In this document: piece after piece, positions 33,401 to 44,807 of the stretch
How the letters are laid out: each line of letters starts with the position of its first letter
How positions within the stretch are numbered: position 1 is the stretch's first letter
Source of the DNA: Cadophora sp. MPI-SDFR-AT-0126
Taxonomy: Eukaryota > Ascomycota > Leotiomycetes > Helotiales > Ploettnerulaceae
Length of the DNA: 64,000 nt
Assembly (NCBI GenBank): GCA_020747065.1
Contig: JAGMVK010000011.1
Location: 1,178,001 to 1,242,000 of the forward strand
Direction: 5' to 3'
The notes under the pieces: model-generated
Told to the model about the DNA's origin: nothing
The model's input: the letters and a program-made list of their open reading frames with translations, nothing else
The model's database searches: none
Position numbers and translations under genes: made by a program

Positions 33401-33502
33401 TTCGTGGACAATAAGCAAAGGGATAAAGATGGCAAGGTACACTACGACAGTAACCAGAGTCACCGCCATAGGAACGAAAGCGAACGGGTTATACCATCCC
33501 AT
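30404..33502 (-). CDS. pff1: Vacuolar membrane M28 zinc protease (Pff1 type)
   Basis: Single exon, 1032 aa, close to the yeast YBR074W (Pff1) protein in layout. Residues about 9-33 form the first membrane helix. The M28 peptidase domain follows, with zinc ligands and catalytic residues in MVNAHFDSVSTGYGATDDG, LLNNGEEDGLYGAKAF and RYHTDQDDVKHAS. About eight further helices fill the middle (from about 415), broken by an acidic cytosolic loop with an Ala-Asp-Gly repeat (DGADGADGADED, coded by a 9-bp repeat near 31420-31440), and a lumenal C-terminal domain with N-glycosylation sequons ends the protein. The substrates are not known; the family is placed in the vacuolar membrane. Confidence 0.9.
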   Translation of the reverse strand: MGWYNPFAFVPMAVTLVTVVVYLAIFIPLLIVHETVPSAPENPTVYRGLNLTEAWLDLAELSNGYHPFNSKRNDEVRNWLLIRVEEILESNGVKYRKGEELNAVPDLSISSDSKLQDANILLASEEGFQGESAGRGELGVRAEQPSAVIFNDLVSNYTSNALTSIGVSGRKLGISTYFEGNNIIVYIRGTEDEEDDWWKPLPPYTHRLHGRGGVMVNAHFDSVSTGYGATDDGMGVVTALQLVKYFTTPGNTPKRGVVVLLNNGEEDGLYGAKAFLSHPMATHVHAFLNLEGAGAGGRAMLFRSTDSEVTRAYAKAPHPLGTVVSADGFALGFIRSETDYIVFRAEGYRGLDVAFWEPRARYHTDQDDVKHASRDSLWHMLSASVATMEYLTSHTKQFVGPRGDHATGKVKNGRGNNGVWFDLFGRTMAVFRLRTLFAWSLTILIASPLILMLVSYLLARQDKYYLFAGAVKPEGHENETVSLKGWRGAFRFPIVLIISGAITFGAAFLLRKFNPMIVYSSQYAVWSMSLSLFFCVFWFLMAGCNFVRPSALHRVYALLWMFALGWIVLVGATVFEDRYKVSGGYIFVFYQAAISLAAFIGLCELFALPKKSSVVEAAHDEHETRDLLNAVPHSDAIISTGDAQEDSPEADRDDEPSETTPLVGSNGHRSTIGASFARGYRRVIPAPLDGADGADGADEDTIAFGDEQKWSAKLPTWTWLLQFLLLGPFIIVVVGQVGLLIVGAVVQTGSDGSPLLLPYLLISLFSILVLLPVTPFMHRITHHVPTFLFLIFIGTLIYNLVAFPFSSNNRFKAYFQQTVDLDSGINQVTLAGVEEYVREIITDIPSAAGQNISCGHNDNIRQGLTYCSWTGIPPKVVNNIKEGVPPEKYYEGWISSNVTRAKGLNKATFNISAVDTKACIIRFNDPFTAFEVHGAAKSDGKWDDVPESGSDQIKLWHRNWDREWIVDVEWPVSEGKKEGDEGRSGRVVCLWSDHNEPGTIPALDEVQRFMPQWSAVTKLMDGLVEGSKAFIV

Positions 33503-34026
33503 CGTTGCTGGCTTAGATATTGAAGGGCGGGACAGCTGTCGGAGCTCGTCGTGAAGCCCATGTCATGTCATCGAGGTGGCTAGGAAGGTGCTTGCCTACA
33601 AGAACTAGGTCAGTGCACTAGCGCGGGGTAGCTCGACGGCATGTCATCGACTTGGTTTGATACTTTGGAGTATATCAACAGTCGCTTCATCATCACTATC
33701 AAAACAACCTAGAAGCAAGAGATTCTGCAAATCGAATTCTCCGAAACGTTCAGGATCAATTTCCTCATCAATGACCTAGTAATTTTGAGCTAGATTTATA
33801 CGTCCCTGTTGTCCTAATCCTGAGATTTTTAGTCACCTCGTTGCTGATGGTATTAATCAAGCTGGTGAGTTTGAAAGGTGCAGTTTCCATGATTCGCTAT
33901 TTGCTGGAGATTCTCTTGTCATGGTTCTTGTCGTTGACTATGGAAAAGTTACATATGTGATGATTCTGCAGCTGGGTGGTGTCTCGGGAATTCTTCAGCC
34001 CCACTCAAAGCTCATGCGGCAGAGTA
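33503..34026. other. Promoter of pff1 and left flank of the transposon
   Basis: About 520 bp of normal base composition between the pff1 start and the first base of the transposon. The TA target duplication copy is at 34025-34026. The change to AT-rich sequence occurs within about 60 bp after the transposon end. Confidence 0.6.
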
Positions 34027-34080
34027 CAGCCATTCTTCGGTTCGGCGTGATTCTTCGGTAAATAACGCCGACTCACCGAC
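34027..34080 (+). repeat. Left terminal inverted repeat of the DNA transposon
   Basis: 54 bp that match the reverse complement of 44808-44861 except for two transitions. Beyond it (to about 34190) there is continuing but weaker similarity to the reverse complement of about 44700-44807. Confidence 0.93.
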
Positions 34081-34189
34081 TCTTAGTGAGGAACTACTAA
34101 AAAACGATAAATAGAACTTATAACCTCTAAAACTCCACTATTCCACTATTGATTTTCGTCCTAATTAGGTAGTTTTAAAGCTCTTAGAT

Positions 34190-35377
34190 TAGTCTTTATT
34201 TCTAGTGTTTTTATAGCAAATATACCTCTAAAGAGTAGTCGGAAAGTAATATTAAAACAGTCGAAATCGGCTAAGAAGAGAGCTTCACGTACTCCACTCC
34301 CCTTCGTACTATTTCTACTTAAAATTACCCTTAAATTAACTACTCCTTAAGCTAGTAGTAAGGTTCCTACTTCTTCTTTAGCGAAGACTATAAGTGCTTC
34401 ACTTATTATAGGTGTAGTAAGTATTACCATAGCTAGAGAGCAAGTAGAATTACTACTTATATTAGCTCCTCGAGCCTTATCTACTCCCTAACTCTCTTAC
34501 TCGTTAGAACCTCTAATTATACAGTCTCCTTTACTTCTATAGATCGAAATATAAGTCGTTAAGTTAAATATTTAGTATTACCTTAATAGCGAGTATTTAA
34601 ATAATCAGCTTAGAAGGGTAACTAATAATCCGAAGGATAGAGGTTTAACTTATAGCTTAATTAAAGAAGCTATAGAAGAGGTAATAGATTATATAATCGT
34701 AGTTTAAGGTATTTCTAGCTTAAGAAAAGATTATACTTATTAGTATAGTACTTATAGATTAGTTATAAACCCTATAAAGGTAGATATTATAAATAAAACT
34801 GATTTCAATTATATTATCACTTAAGTACGTAATTAAGTGACTAAAGGTAAAGAGAAGGTATTAAAGCTTTAAATCTGCTTTAGTATTATCCTCTTACTTT
34901 CGATTATAGTACAACTTTCTTAGAAAGAGGCTCTAATAGTAAAAGCTCTTATTATAGTGATTCTGAAGCGTATATATAGAGACGAAACCTTTACTATTAC
35001 AATAGTAAAAAAGCTTTATATAGCGATAACTTAACTATTAGAAAACGAAGAGAGAGAGCGTGAAGCTGAAAAGGGAACCCTTAAGGAGATTATTACGTTA
35101 ATTCAGGTACACTAGCTCTATAGGGTTAAATCCTATGCTTATATAACTCGATTTTATTAAGTAAACGATAATAAATACTACTACTTTTCTAATAACAATT
35201 TAAGGCATTAAGTAAGTAATATTTAAGTTGATTTAACTATAATTAATAAGCTAGATTAATACTATTAAGTATAGCTATTAAAAGAGCTTAGAGAGTATCG
35301 AAAGAGTAAGGGAAAGAAGAGAAAGCAGAAGAAGACTTACTATAATGATTTATTATCTCTAGAATAATCTCTAATAG
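34190..35377. other. Left arm of the DNA transposon, degraded frame of unknown origin
   Basis: Between the left repeat and the retrotransposon insertion the plus strand reads, with many RIP-type stops, as protein-like stretches such as ENEEREREAEKGTLKEIITL and ELREYRKSKGKKRKQKKTYY near its end. They are not the DDE transposase, which is fully in the right arm. I do not recognise them. A second gene, a captured fragment or a chimeric element are possible. Confidence 0.4.
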
Positions 35378-35595
35378 TATCGGTTCAATACCAAATATAA
35401 GCCAAGAATCAAATGTAAATATCATATATATGTATATCAAGCTTAATGGTGTAGAAAATCTGTTCTTCTTCTAAAAGAGGGTGGGAGGTATTAGACTATA
35501 TACTGCCTCCTAAAACGCTACTAAATTACTCCCGTAAGTGGTCCTACTCCCCTATTCTAGCTAAGACATGCTTTAGATAGGCCTACGGACTAATA
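35378..35595 (-). repeat. LTR copy 1 (3' LTR in element orientation)
   Basis: 218 bp, aligned without gaps to 42832-43049. It differs at 22 sites and every one is a C/T or A/G transition. Confidence 0.95.
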
Positions 35596-36389
35596 CTAGT
35601 AACTCTTTTTTTTGAAAGGACACTTTCAAGCAAATCTTTATAGTACAAAAGTAAATCTTTAATATAAAATCGAACCTCTAACTTAATATTAAAGAAAACA
35701 AGCTATATAGAATAACTATATTCGTAAAGAAAAATAAAATAAGTATATTAAGTATAAAGCTACGGAAGTACTATAGTCTAAAAGACCTCCGATTCTGGCC
35801 TAAAAAACCTTCTACGGAAGTAATTAATGTAATCTATTAGAAGATAATAGCAAGTAAATAAACGCTAAGTAAGACCACTACTAACTATACTATTACAAAA
35901 ACTAGATTTCCCTTTATTCTAAAGCTTTCTTTTTTTAAGTAAATATCAAAAAACTCTCTATACGTATATAGAATTATTAATCTCTAGAGATATTCGCTAA
36001 TATTTTACTATAGCCTATACTAAATTAAATAAGTAAAAGTATATATATAAAATAAAAGAATCGTAAGTAGTTTAGTAGTGAAATAGATACTAATATAAAT
36101 AGTGCCTGTACCTATACTATTCGGAACTCTCGCCTCTACTTACTGGAAGGACTATATTCGCTGCGTCTAAGCTATAATTAAGAAACCCGATTATGTTTAC
36201 GCCTTTAAGAATCGGAAGAGTAAGAAATACTTGTATTATACTAACTAGAGTAAAATCTGCACTCCTATAAGTACTCCCCTTGTTTTCCCCTTTCTTTTTC
36301 ATTGTTTAGGATCTTAGGTTCCTAAATATAGTTCGTAATTGACCCGTATATAGCTGCCCTAGTACTTAGAAGCCGAGTACTAAGATCTC

Positions 36390-36990
36390 CTGCTTACCCA
36401 GATTCTTAAGGAGACTAATAATATCTCTGCTACTGCTGCTGCTCTTAATATAGAGCTCTATATTGCGGTTACTAAGTTACCAAAAACTCGCAATAAGTTG
36501 AGTTTAGCGTTATTAAAAAAGACTTATGCTCTCTATATTAGGATAGTGAATTTTGCCTAAAGTTAATTTATAAGTAATTCTCTTTTCTTTTTATTCTAAA
36601 TCTTTACTATATATACTCTAGTTTATATTCGATTAATCTTTCATAGAACTATAAGCAGATCCTCTTTCGCATAAAGAAGTGGGTAAAGGAGGCCGTAACT
36701 GCGATTATTACTTATTGTAGTAGTAATAAGTGTAAGCGTCTTGCGGGATAAAATAGAGATAGAGATAATAAGAGAGCTGGCCCAGCCCCTTGAGTAAAGA
36801 AAACTCAGGATAGAAGACGCCTAAGTAGCGCGAAGGTAGAGGAAACTAGTGCTAAATTAGTCGATTTAGGAGCCGCCTACGATTAGGGGAATAAGCCCTA
36901 TTTCAGAAAGGCTTTGTAGCTGGTTTTTTGTAGCAGTACTTTTTTTATACTAGTATACGGGAGTAATCCCCTATAATAAAACTAGTATTT
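36390..36990 (+). other. Open, less degraded segment antisense to the copia element
   Basis: Between RNase H and the adjacent LTR lie about 1.8 kb that a copia element does not normally have. Within it 36390-36990 is visibly richer in GC and reads on plus as protein-like blocks: TAAALNIELYIAVTKLPKTR, then, after what may be a GTAATT...CATAG intron (about 36575-36650), IKKWVKEAVTAIITYCSSN and KKTQDRRRLSSAKVEETSAK. I do not recognise the protein. It could be an extra antisense gene of the element or a later insertion. Confidence 0.4.
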
Positions 36991-37411
36991 AGTCCTTATT
37001 AGAGTATTATTACAAGGCCGCTCGTTAGTACTTTAAATTAAAGAGTAATTAAATGCAAATCAAATTTATTCTTTTTTCTATATCTTAAATAGAAATAAAA
37101 ATACTTGTAAGTAATTAATAAAGATTATAAGAAAATTATAATAAAGGAAAAACTACTCCTTATCCAAAACTCTTTTATTACTTCCCTAAATCAATCCTAT
37201 TAATTCGTAAGTCTAGATTATAAATTAAACAAGTTTCCAAATTAATATTAAGTGGCCTCTAAATCTAACCTTTTATTTTTATAATTAAAGTATTAGTATC
37301 AATTAGTTTTTAAAGAGCTTTATTTAGTGCTATCTTTGTTATAGCATTAGTAGGATTACTAGTACTATTAATCTACTGAATTTCCGTTAGCTCCCTGCAC
37401 TTATATAATTA

Positions 37412-37687
37412 CTAAATTACTATAATATTAATTATTAAATGCTTCTCCTTTATAGTACTAAATTTAATAATGCACTTATAAAGAGATAGAGAATTTATAT
37501 ATACCACGATTAGAAGCCGTGAAAGTTTAAGCTTATCTATTACTATATTAACGATAATTCCTAAAGCAATTAATATATTGATTCCTACTACTATAGTATA
37601 TAGCTTTAAAGCAAGTATAGCATACGTTACTCTTTTACACTTTGTAGAGCTTATATAAATAATATTACTAAAGAAGGTAAATTCCAA
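37412..37687 (-). pseudogene. Copia RNase H relic
   Basis: A 91-codon stretch free of stops. It keeps the Ty1/copia RNase H pattern: KCKRVTYAILALKLYTIVVG (family: CKRVTRSVLAAELY), IVVYINSLSLYKCIIK (family: VVCTDSYSLYECL) and KEKHLIINI. The catalytic D of the TDS box has become N, as C-to-T mutation of GAC/GAT on the opposite strand predicts. Confidence 0.85.
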
Positions 37688-38215
37688 ATCCCTCTCTATT
37701 TCTAATCTGATTATTACTAAAAACCTAATCTATAAGCTTAGATCCTTATTATTAGTAAATAATTCATTAATAAAAACGTAAAGTCTGGTAAAGTATAAGT
37801 TCACTAGTATATACCGTAAACCTCTCTCCGTATTATCTATTTACTATTAAAGATATTAGTTTAAGGCCTTTACGTTTTCTATTATTAGATCCTAATATTA
37901 CGCTACTACTAATAAATTAAAGGTGGCTTCAGGTTAATAGATCGTTGCAATATACGTATTACAAGCTTATTATTTTATATATGCTTTCTTATAATTTAGT
38001 ACTATTATATTAATTAACTTTAGTCTTATTCCTTAACCTTTCTACAATATATAGATATTGTTCTTAGCTAAAGTAATAGTACATTTATTAAATATAATAA
38101 ATTCGAAGGAGTTTAGAACTTAAATCAGTTTTATTAAGAAATTAACTTTTATAATCCCTTCCTACTCTTATATTAAGAATTCATTATCTCTAAGGATTAA
38201 TATATTATTTATTTA
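37688..38215 (-). pseudogene. Copia reverse transcriptase C-terminal relic
   Basis: On minus, NNILILRDNEFLI at 38171-38209 matches the conserved VDDILILGD region, with both catalytic aspartates turned into asparagine (codons AAT at 38204-38209). Downstream, KKAYIK and TYIATIY-PEATFNLLVVA match the fungal copia QPEAAFDLSVAA region before RNase H. Many TAA/TAG codons have arisen at former CAA, CAG and TGG codons. Confidence 0.8.
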
Positions 38216-41200
38216 TATTCTAACAATCCTAAAATCGTAGCTATCTTTAGTACTAATTAGTAAGTAAGGATTATATATTAATATTTCTATTTAAAGTTTT
38301 TTTATATAATATTTATAGTAGGTATTAAACTAGTAATTTCCAAATTCTAGTATACCATAAAAAAGAAGTATTACTATAAATATTATATTAGGAGAAAACT
38401 CATTTACAATCTCTTTAAGTAACTATATAAAGATATTCTTAAAAAGTTTTATTATTAATTAGACATAAGCCTAAGTAATATCCTAAATTACTAAATATAT
38501 ATTAAATCTTTTTTAAATTTAATTCAGATATTTTATAGTAGTAACTAGTAATATAATTAATTACTAACTTACTTATTAAATAATTAAAGATTAAATTAAT
38601 ATCTCTTTCTTACCTTTATTATTAAAACATTAGATAACAAGCCTCGATTTCTTATATAGTATTAATAATTCCTTACCTTTTACTTTATCCATTATTCTTA
38701 ATTTAAAGATATAATAGTCTTTTACTTTAGGATTATTTTTAGAAATCGGTATAAAAACGCCTTTCTTAATAAAAGCCTTATACTTAATTTAACAGAACTA
38801 TTGAAATAGTAAGTTAAGTATAGTAATCTTACCCTCTACGCATAACTTAATTAATAACTCTTAATTCCTTGTTTTCTTTTTAATCAGAAATACATTAGTA
38901 TTATAGTTGTTATTAATTATTAATAGTCTTAGGATTAGTTTTATAAATGGGACCTCAACTATAATTTAGGAGGATTTCGGTGCTATTTCATGGACTTTTT
39001 GGACTAGTAAGCTAAGCTCACGAGTTACATCTAGCACTTTTTCTTTCTTTTATTTAATACTAAATATATTTATTTTAAATAAGTGCATAAATATTAATTA
39101 GAATATACGTACTCTATTATTATTTATATCAATCCTGCATACCTTACCTTTTATTTTCAAGAAAATATATAATCCTCTTCAGCCTTTTTTTTCTTACTAT
39201 ATTAAAACTTAATCTTAAAGCCAAAGATTATAAATATACGTTATATTAGGACCGTTATAAATTACTAGCGTATTATTAACTTGGTATTTAGTATATACCT
39301 TATATACTTCTTTTATAGTCTTTTTAATAGTTTTTACATATTACTAAATAAATGAGTTTAGAAAATCTATTTCTATTATTTTAAAGTAAACTCTAAAAAC
39401 AAGTAGTATAAGAATCAAGCTATTTAATTTAATTATATTATTAATAGCTTTAATAGCTATTTATAATCGATTCTTATTACTTAAATTAAGATACTTTATT
39501 TATAATAATTTTATAAGCATACCTAAGTAGATAATAATACTGTTTTACTTTACTAACTAAGTGGTGTACCTTTACAAGTATAAGCTTTAGTGTACTTCCT
39601 ATTACTTTAAGTACTTCCCGAAACTCCTTAGAGTTGAAGTTAGTTTTATAATCGTAAATATTAAAGTCTAGGGGCCTAATATATGTGTTTATTTATACTA
39701 ATTTGAAAGTATTAAAGGTAGCCTGAGCTGTAGCTGATCCGGGGTACCTTCAGAGTAGTTTCGCAGCTCCGAACTCTATGACCTTATTAATTATATAAAG
39801 TATATATTAATTTCCAAATTGTACTATATTAATATAGACTATATAATTAAAGTTGATATTATCTTATAATTTAAAGCAAAAGCAATGTAGAGTATCTGCG
39901 TGTTTTTGGCAATACTTACATATCTCTTTGACTCGTAATATAATCTCGAAATCAAAATCATGGCCTACTTAATCTAATAAGTATTGCAACTATTGTATTA
40001 ATGAATAGCTGAATCTCTTATATAGCCGGCGAATTTCTGTCTCCGTCAGGTAGCACTTATTAATAGTACTATTCAAAGAATTAATAAGTTAATGATTCTA
40101 GTTTAAGAGTAATCATAGATAATTACTCTTTTACACAATCAAGTACTTTTTATTACCTTAAACTAATACATTCTATATATTATTATAGTATACCCTTATT
40201 TTATCCATCTATTGCAAGTAGAGTAGGAATAGTATATCTAAATCTATAATATGGAAATTCAAAACCCTAACTAGAATCTCTACTATAGTAATTCCAAGAA
40301 AAGGTTATAAACTTACTTCAAATTTGATCTAACTCTTACCTAATTCACTAGTATTATATTTAATATTTTAAATCTATTACAATACACGTAATTAATTAAA
40401 ACCTCTAATATTTTTATTAAAAGCGCTTATATTAATAAGAAGACCTTAGAAGAAATGATTTATTTATTGAATTATATAGGCCTTATTTTCTAAAGGTTTC
40501 TAAATCTAGCTTTTTAGGATATAAATAGCCTTTTTCTTTTTAAGTTATTTCATTACTTCTTATATATTATACATTACCTTACTAGCACTAAATACAATTA
40601 TAAAGTTAGCTGATTTATTACTATATTCGCTATCTAAATCTATAAAGGTTTCATTAATCCTAAAAGAAGTGTCTTGATTATTAGAGTTATCTAGATTATC
40701 TCTTCCTAACTAACCCTAAATATTCCCTGAATCCGATCTAATTCCCTTTATATATACTAGGTAGGCTTGAAATAATACCTCTATAGGTTTCATACCTTCA
40801 GCTTTTCATGTAATAAAGTATCGCGCTTTAGAAACTACCTGCTCCTTATCAGAATAGCGGCTACTATAGTAGTCTATCTTCTTATAAATAATATACCCTA
40901 TATAACCTGGCTTAGGCTTGAATATAGTTCCGCGTTTGTTACCTGCGGAAAATTTCATCTTTTGGTCTGAGTAGTGGACTATTCTGTTCGCAATATAAGC
41001 ACGGTATTGACTTAATCCTAAATCGGTGTATTTACTGATTCATAATCCCGGCTCATAAGTTATTTTCATACTTAAAGCTATGCAAAGATTATTTATTAAT
41101 ATAGGGAAAGTTAGTAGTACTTGAAATAGTACTATTTTAAAAAGTGGATTATTTAAAATTCCCTACATAAGTTTATTATATAAAGTTTTATTATTCTGTA

Positions 41201-42099
41201 TATTATTATTTTTAAGACTAAGTTAAATACTCTACAATTCTTTAGTAAAGTTCTTCAATTAAACTAAAATTAATTTACTCTTTTAGTAAAGTTTAGCTTA
41301 AAATAATAAAAAGATTAAGCTAAACCATCAACTAAGGAATTAATTGACTCTTTCTTTTATCTCGAAATTAGTATGTATTACTTTGATAAATTCGTTAAAG
41401 TTATACCCTTTGTTCTGAAGGTACCGGTAATAATATATAAATACTCTGTCCCAGAGCATCGTTAGAAATACCCAGTACTAAATATTATAATTAACACCTA
41501 CTTTCTAGCAGAAATTGGCAAAGATATGTAATTTCTTATTTAAGTAGTCTTTAGACCTATTATACTAAAGCTCTTTAGTATACATCTTACTAAAGTTTAC
41601 TAGCAATTTTAATTAATCTTATATTAGTATTTTTATAATATACTAAGGTAATTATATCTGTTTTATATATAATTTAATTATTCTTAGTACTATAAATAAG
41701 AGCAAAGATCTATCTCGTAAGTACACTTTTGGAATTAGTATAGAGTTTGGTAATAAGTTCCTATTTAGTCTTCACCTTAGCACTGTATTTAGGAATTCTC
41801 TCCCAAGAATAAATAAGAACTCTCTCTTTATATAAACTAGTAGTATTACGATGTACAGATCGTTGTCTAGAATAATAGTTCTTATATAGGTAAGAGTTAT
41901 AAGATAGTCTAAGATCTAAGACACCTTAGTTCTTAGAAAATTACTTCTTAATAAAATATGTTAGCGTAATTCCTTTTCCTTATCTAAAGGAGTTAATTTA
42001 GTAGAATCGATTACTATAATTAGCCCGTTATATTGAAATAGTAGTAGTATTTCTTAATAAAGTATTTAAGTAATCGAATCTATTACTTAGTAAAGATTC

Positions 42100-42533
42100 T
42101 AAATATAATCTAGTACTATATTAAGAGCGTTTTAAATCTACAACTCTAATTATTCTTCTAGCCAAAAGTTAATTTTAGCTTAAGCTATCTAAGTAAGTGT
42201 AATCGTAATTAGTATCTTATCCTTTTATATAAACACGCTATTTACTCGTAATATATTACGTAAGTATATTCGTTCTACCTTCTTAATACAAGTAAAGTGG
42301 CCTAGAGACTAATTTCCAAAATATTTCTAAAAGTCCAGGAATAGGAATTCGCCCTTAGAATAGCTATCGCAGAAGTTCTTTTAAAACTCCTGCAAGAGCT
42401 TTATAGTATTATTTAATAGCGTTTCCACTAGTCGCGGTCCTAACTATATCGCTACCGCTTCTGCCTCTACTCCCGTAGCTATCTCTTCCTCTCTCTTACC
42501 CTGATCTAAAGTAATTAGTATTTCTTCAGCCAT
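42100..42533 (-). pseudogene. Gag-like N-terminal relic of the copia element
   Basis: An ATG at 42533, about 300 bp inside the high-coordinate LTR, opens a frame reading MAEEILITLDQGKREEEIAT and on, interrupted by RIP-type stops. Position is that of gag in a minus-oriented copia element. There is no zinc knuckle visible in this part, so identity rests on position. Confidence 0.4.
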
Positions 42534-42831
42534 GATTTATACCTAATTCAGTAGTGTCCCAGAACTGATACTTAATTTTTACTTAGAATCTCCTTAGCTG
42601 AAGTTAAGTAATTAACTTAACAATTATTAAAGAGGAATCATTACTATTATTATGCGTACTACTATACGAGATTTATAGTTTAAATATAATACCGGTCCCC
42701 TTCCACTAAATCGTTAATTATTAATTCAGGTTTAAAGATAGCCCGAAAAGTACAGTTAAGTACTTAACGTTAAGTCGCTACTTATCTTACTGTAACCTAT
42801 CTGTTTATAGTTTGCATTAACTACTAATCAG

Positions 42832-43049
42832 TATTAGTTCAATACCGAATATAAGCCAAGAATTAAATGTAAATATCATGTATATATATATCAAGCTTAA
42901 TAGTATAGAAAATCTATTCTTCTTCTAAAAGGGGATAGGAGGTACTAGACTATATACTACCTTCTAAAACGCTACTGAATCACTCCCGTAAGTAGTCCTA
43001 CCCCCCTATTCTAGCTAAGACATGCTTTAGATGGGCCTACGGACCAACA
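42832..43049 (-). repeat. LTR copy 2 (5' LTR in element orientation)
   Basis: 218 bp. In element orientation it starts with the canonical TGTTGG. The AATAG duplication follows at 43050-43054. Confidence 0.95.
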
Positions 43050-43691
43050 AATAGCTTAATATACTTTTTAACTACTATTTTAGTTATTAAATAGCTTCCC
43101 CTTTCAGTATTAATTAATATAATAAGCTCTGGTATAATCTGTATATACTAGCAGTCCTTTAACTTACCCTTCGCTTTACCCTTACCCTTTATATTATCCT
43201 TAGCTCTACATGCCTCCTCTAAGCTACGAATATATAGTACCGGAGCTTTAATTACCTTTAATTTAATAATTAAAGAGAATTAAAAGTAAGTTTATATTAA
43301 TAGTAAATCTGCGATAGTTTAGCCCTCTTTATAGTAGTAGTAAAAGTACTAAAGAGGTCTTATTTACCTTAAAGACCTTCTTTTACGAAACCTTAACTTT
43401 AGCTACTTTATTATATACTTATATATTTAAGATTTTAATTAAGGAAGAGTACGATATTAATATAATTAAAGAGATAACAATTACAGACGCTAAAGAGCTG
43501 AATATTAAGATTAAAGTACTAAAGGTGATTAAGAGGTAATTACAATTATTTAAGAAGTAGTATAATTAATAGAACTATATTGAAGAAGAGCCTAATGAAG
43601 AAGAAGAAGGTAAAGATAAAGAGGAGTAGGTTTAGTAGTATTTATAGCTTAATTATACTATTTTTTAAGCTTAACTTCAATTTATTCTATA

Positions 43692-44640
43692 CTTTAATAA
43701 CTAGAATAGCGAAAGTGTCCCCTAGCCCTACACTTAGCTTTAACTTCTACTCTTATTATACGTATAGTTAATATTAGGAAAGCTTTAAACTCCTCTAAGG
43801 TATACTTACTCTAGCGCTAATATCTTTTAATCTAAGCCTTTAGATCTACGAAGCTCTCTTTAATAGGGTTAAGAAAGAGGTAATATAGTAGGAGATATTC
43901 AAGTTGAAGACTAAAGGTATAGTAAAGTATTAGGATCCGAGGATTATAATAAATTAACGTGTTATCTATTATAATAATCTTAATTCTAAGCTCTATATAC
44001 TTAAGTAAGATACTCTTCTCTAACTATTCTTTAAAGATCTCTGCAGTTATTAAGCCTTAAAAGATTAATAGCTAATAATACCTTAGAAGTAAGTACGCTA
44101 GAAGAATTAATTACCTTATTAAATACTTTAAAGTACACTATACCTCTACTGATATACCTCTAGGAGCCTATTCACGACGCCTATTTACTATACGCTTATT
44201 ATAAGCGGATTCATTAATAAAATAAAGGTCTTAAGCTTCCTAAAACACTATTTTACGCCTCTAAGCCGCGATTAATTCGTTATTCCTTTAAGCTACAGAT
44301 ACTTTAAGTGCTTTCTTAGTATAGTTAAGTCTTTTAAGAGCTTTAGAGACCTAATTTACTAATACCTTTACGTTATAAGCTTCGTATAAATATATCGTAA
44401 GCTTATCTTAGTATAGATCTAGCTCCCTCTTAAGTAACGACGCTATATATTTAGCTATATTATCAGTTATAACAAGTGGAGGACTACGGCGATAACGTTC
44501 TAAAGGTAATATTCAACGCTCTAGAGCCTTCTTCCGCTAGTAAATCGTCTTATATATTATCTGTACCTCTTAAGCTAGAGCTCTTAAATTAACATCGATT
44601 CTATTACTTAAAATTTAATTAATTCGAGCTACTTTCTAAG
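43692..44640 (-). pseudogene. Tc1/mariner DDE transposase relic
   Basis: Ignoring stops, the minus strand reads a fungal Tc1-like (DDE_3) transposase: an N-terminal helix-turn-helix region, LTIYLYEAYNVKVLVN, VSKALKRLNYTKKALK, DLYFINESAYNKRIVNRRR, IIIIDNTLIYYNPR, FLNPIKESFVDLKA and the C-terminal RARGHFRYSSY. The catalytic residues fall at codons 44213-44215 (D changed to N), 43964-43966 (D) and 43856-43858 (E), with 35 residues between the last two if no indel has occurred. Stops are mostly TAG/TAA at former CAG, CAA or TGG codons, as RIP gives. The retrotransposon inserted about 640 bp beyond its stop. Confidence 0.85.
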
Positions 44641-44807
44641 CTAGTAGATTCGGGACTATAATATTAGAGATCTTATAGATAGAGACTTAAATATTCAGGT
44701 TTAGAGCTTTAAAATAACCTAATTTAGAAGAAAATCGACGGCGGAATAGTAGAGTTCTAGAGATTATAACTATAATTTATTATATTTTAGTGGAGCCTAC
44801 GGTAAAG

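Larger units (their letters stand above)
35378..43049 (-). mobile_element. RIP-degraded Ty1/copia LTR retrotransposon
   Basis: Two direct repeats of exactly 218 bp bound a 7,672-bp element flanked by the 5-bp duplication AATAG (35373-35377 and 43050-43054). In minus orientation the LTR begins TGTTGGTCCG and ends in TA or, before RIP, CA. Minus-strand relics appear in copia order: a gag-like start at 42533, reverse transcriptase core near 38.2 kb, then RNase H at 37.4-37.7 kb. A purine tract on minus next to the low-coordinate LTR (35602-35613) may be the polypurine tract. Stops are everywhere, so it is dead. It sits inside the Tc1-type element and does not cut that element's transposase. Confidence 0.93.

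Noticed and set aside
36117..36302. 61-codon frame on minus
   Set aside because: It lies in RIP-degraded DNA, has no homology and is explained by chance lack of stops.
43580..43771. 63-codon plus-strand frame
   Set aside because: It overlaps the C-terminal part of the degraded transposase on minus, which explains the sequence.
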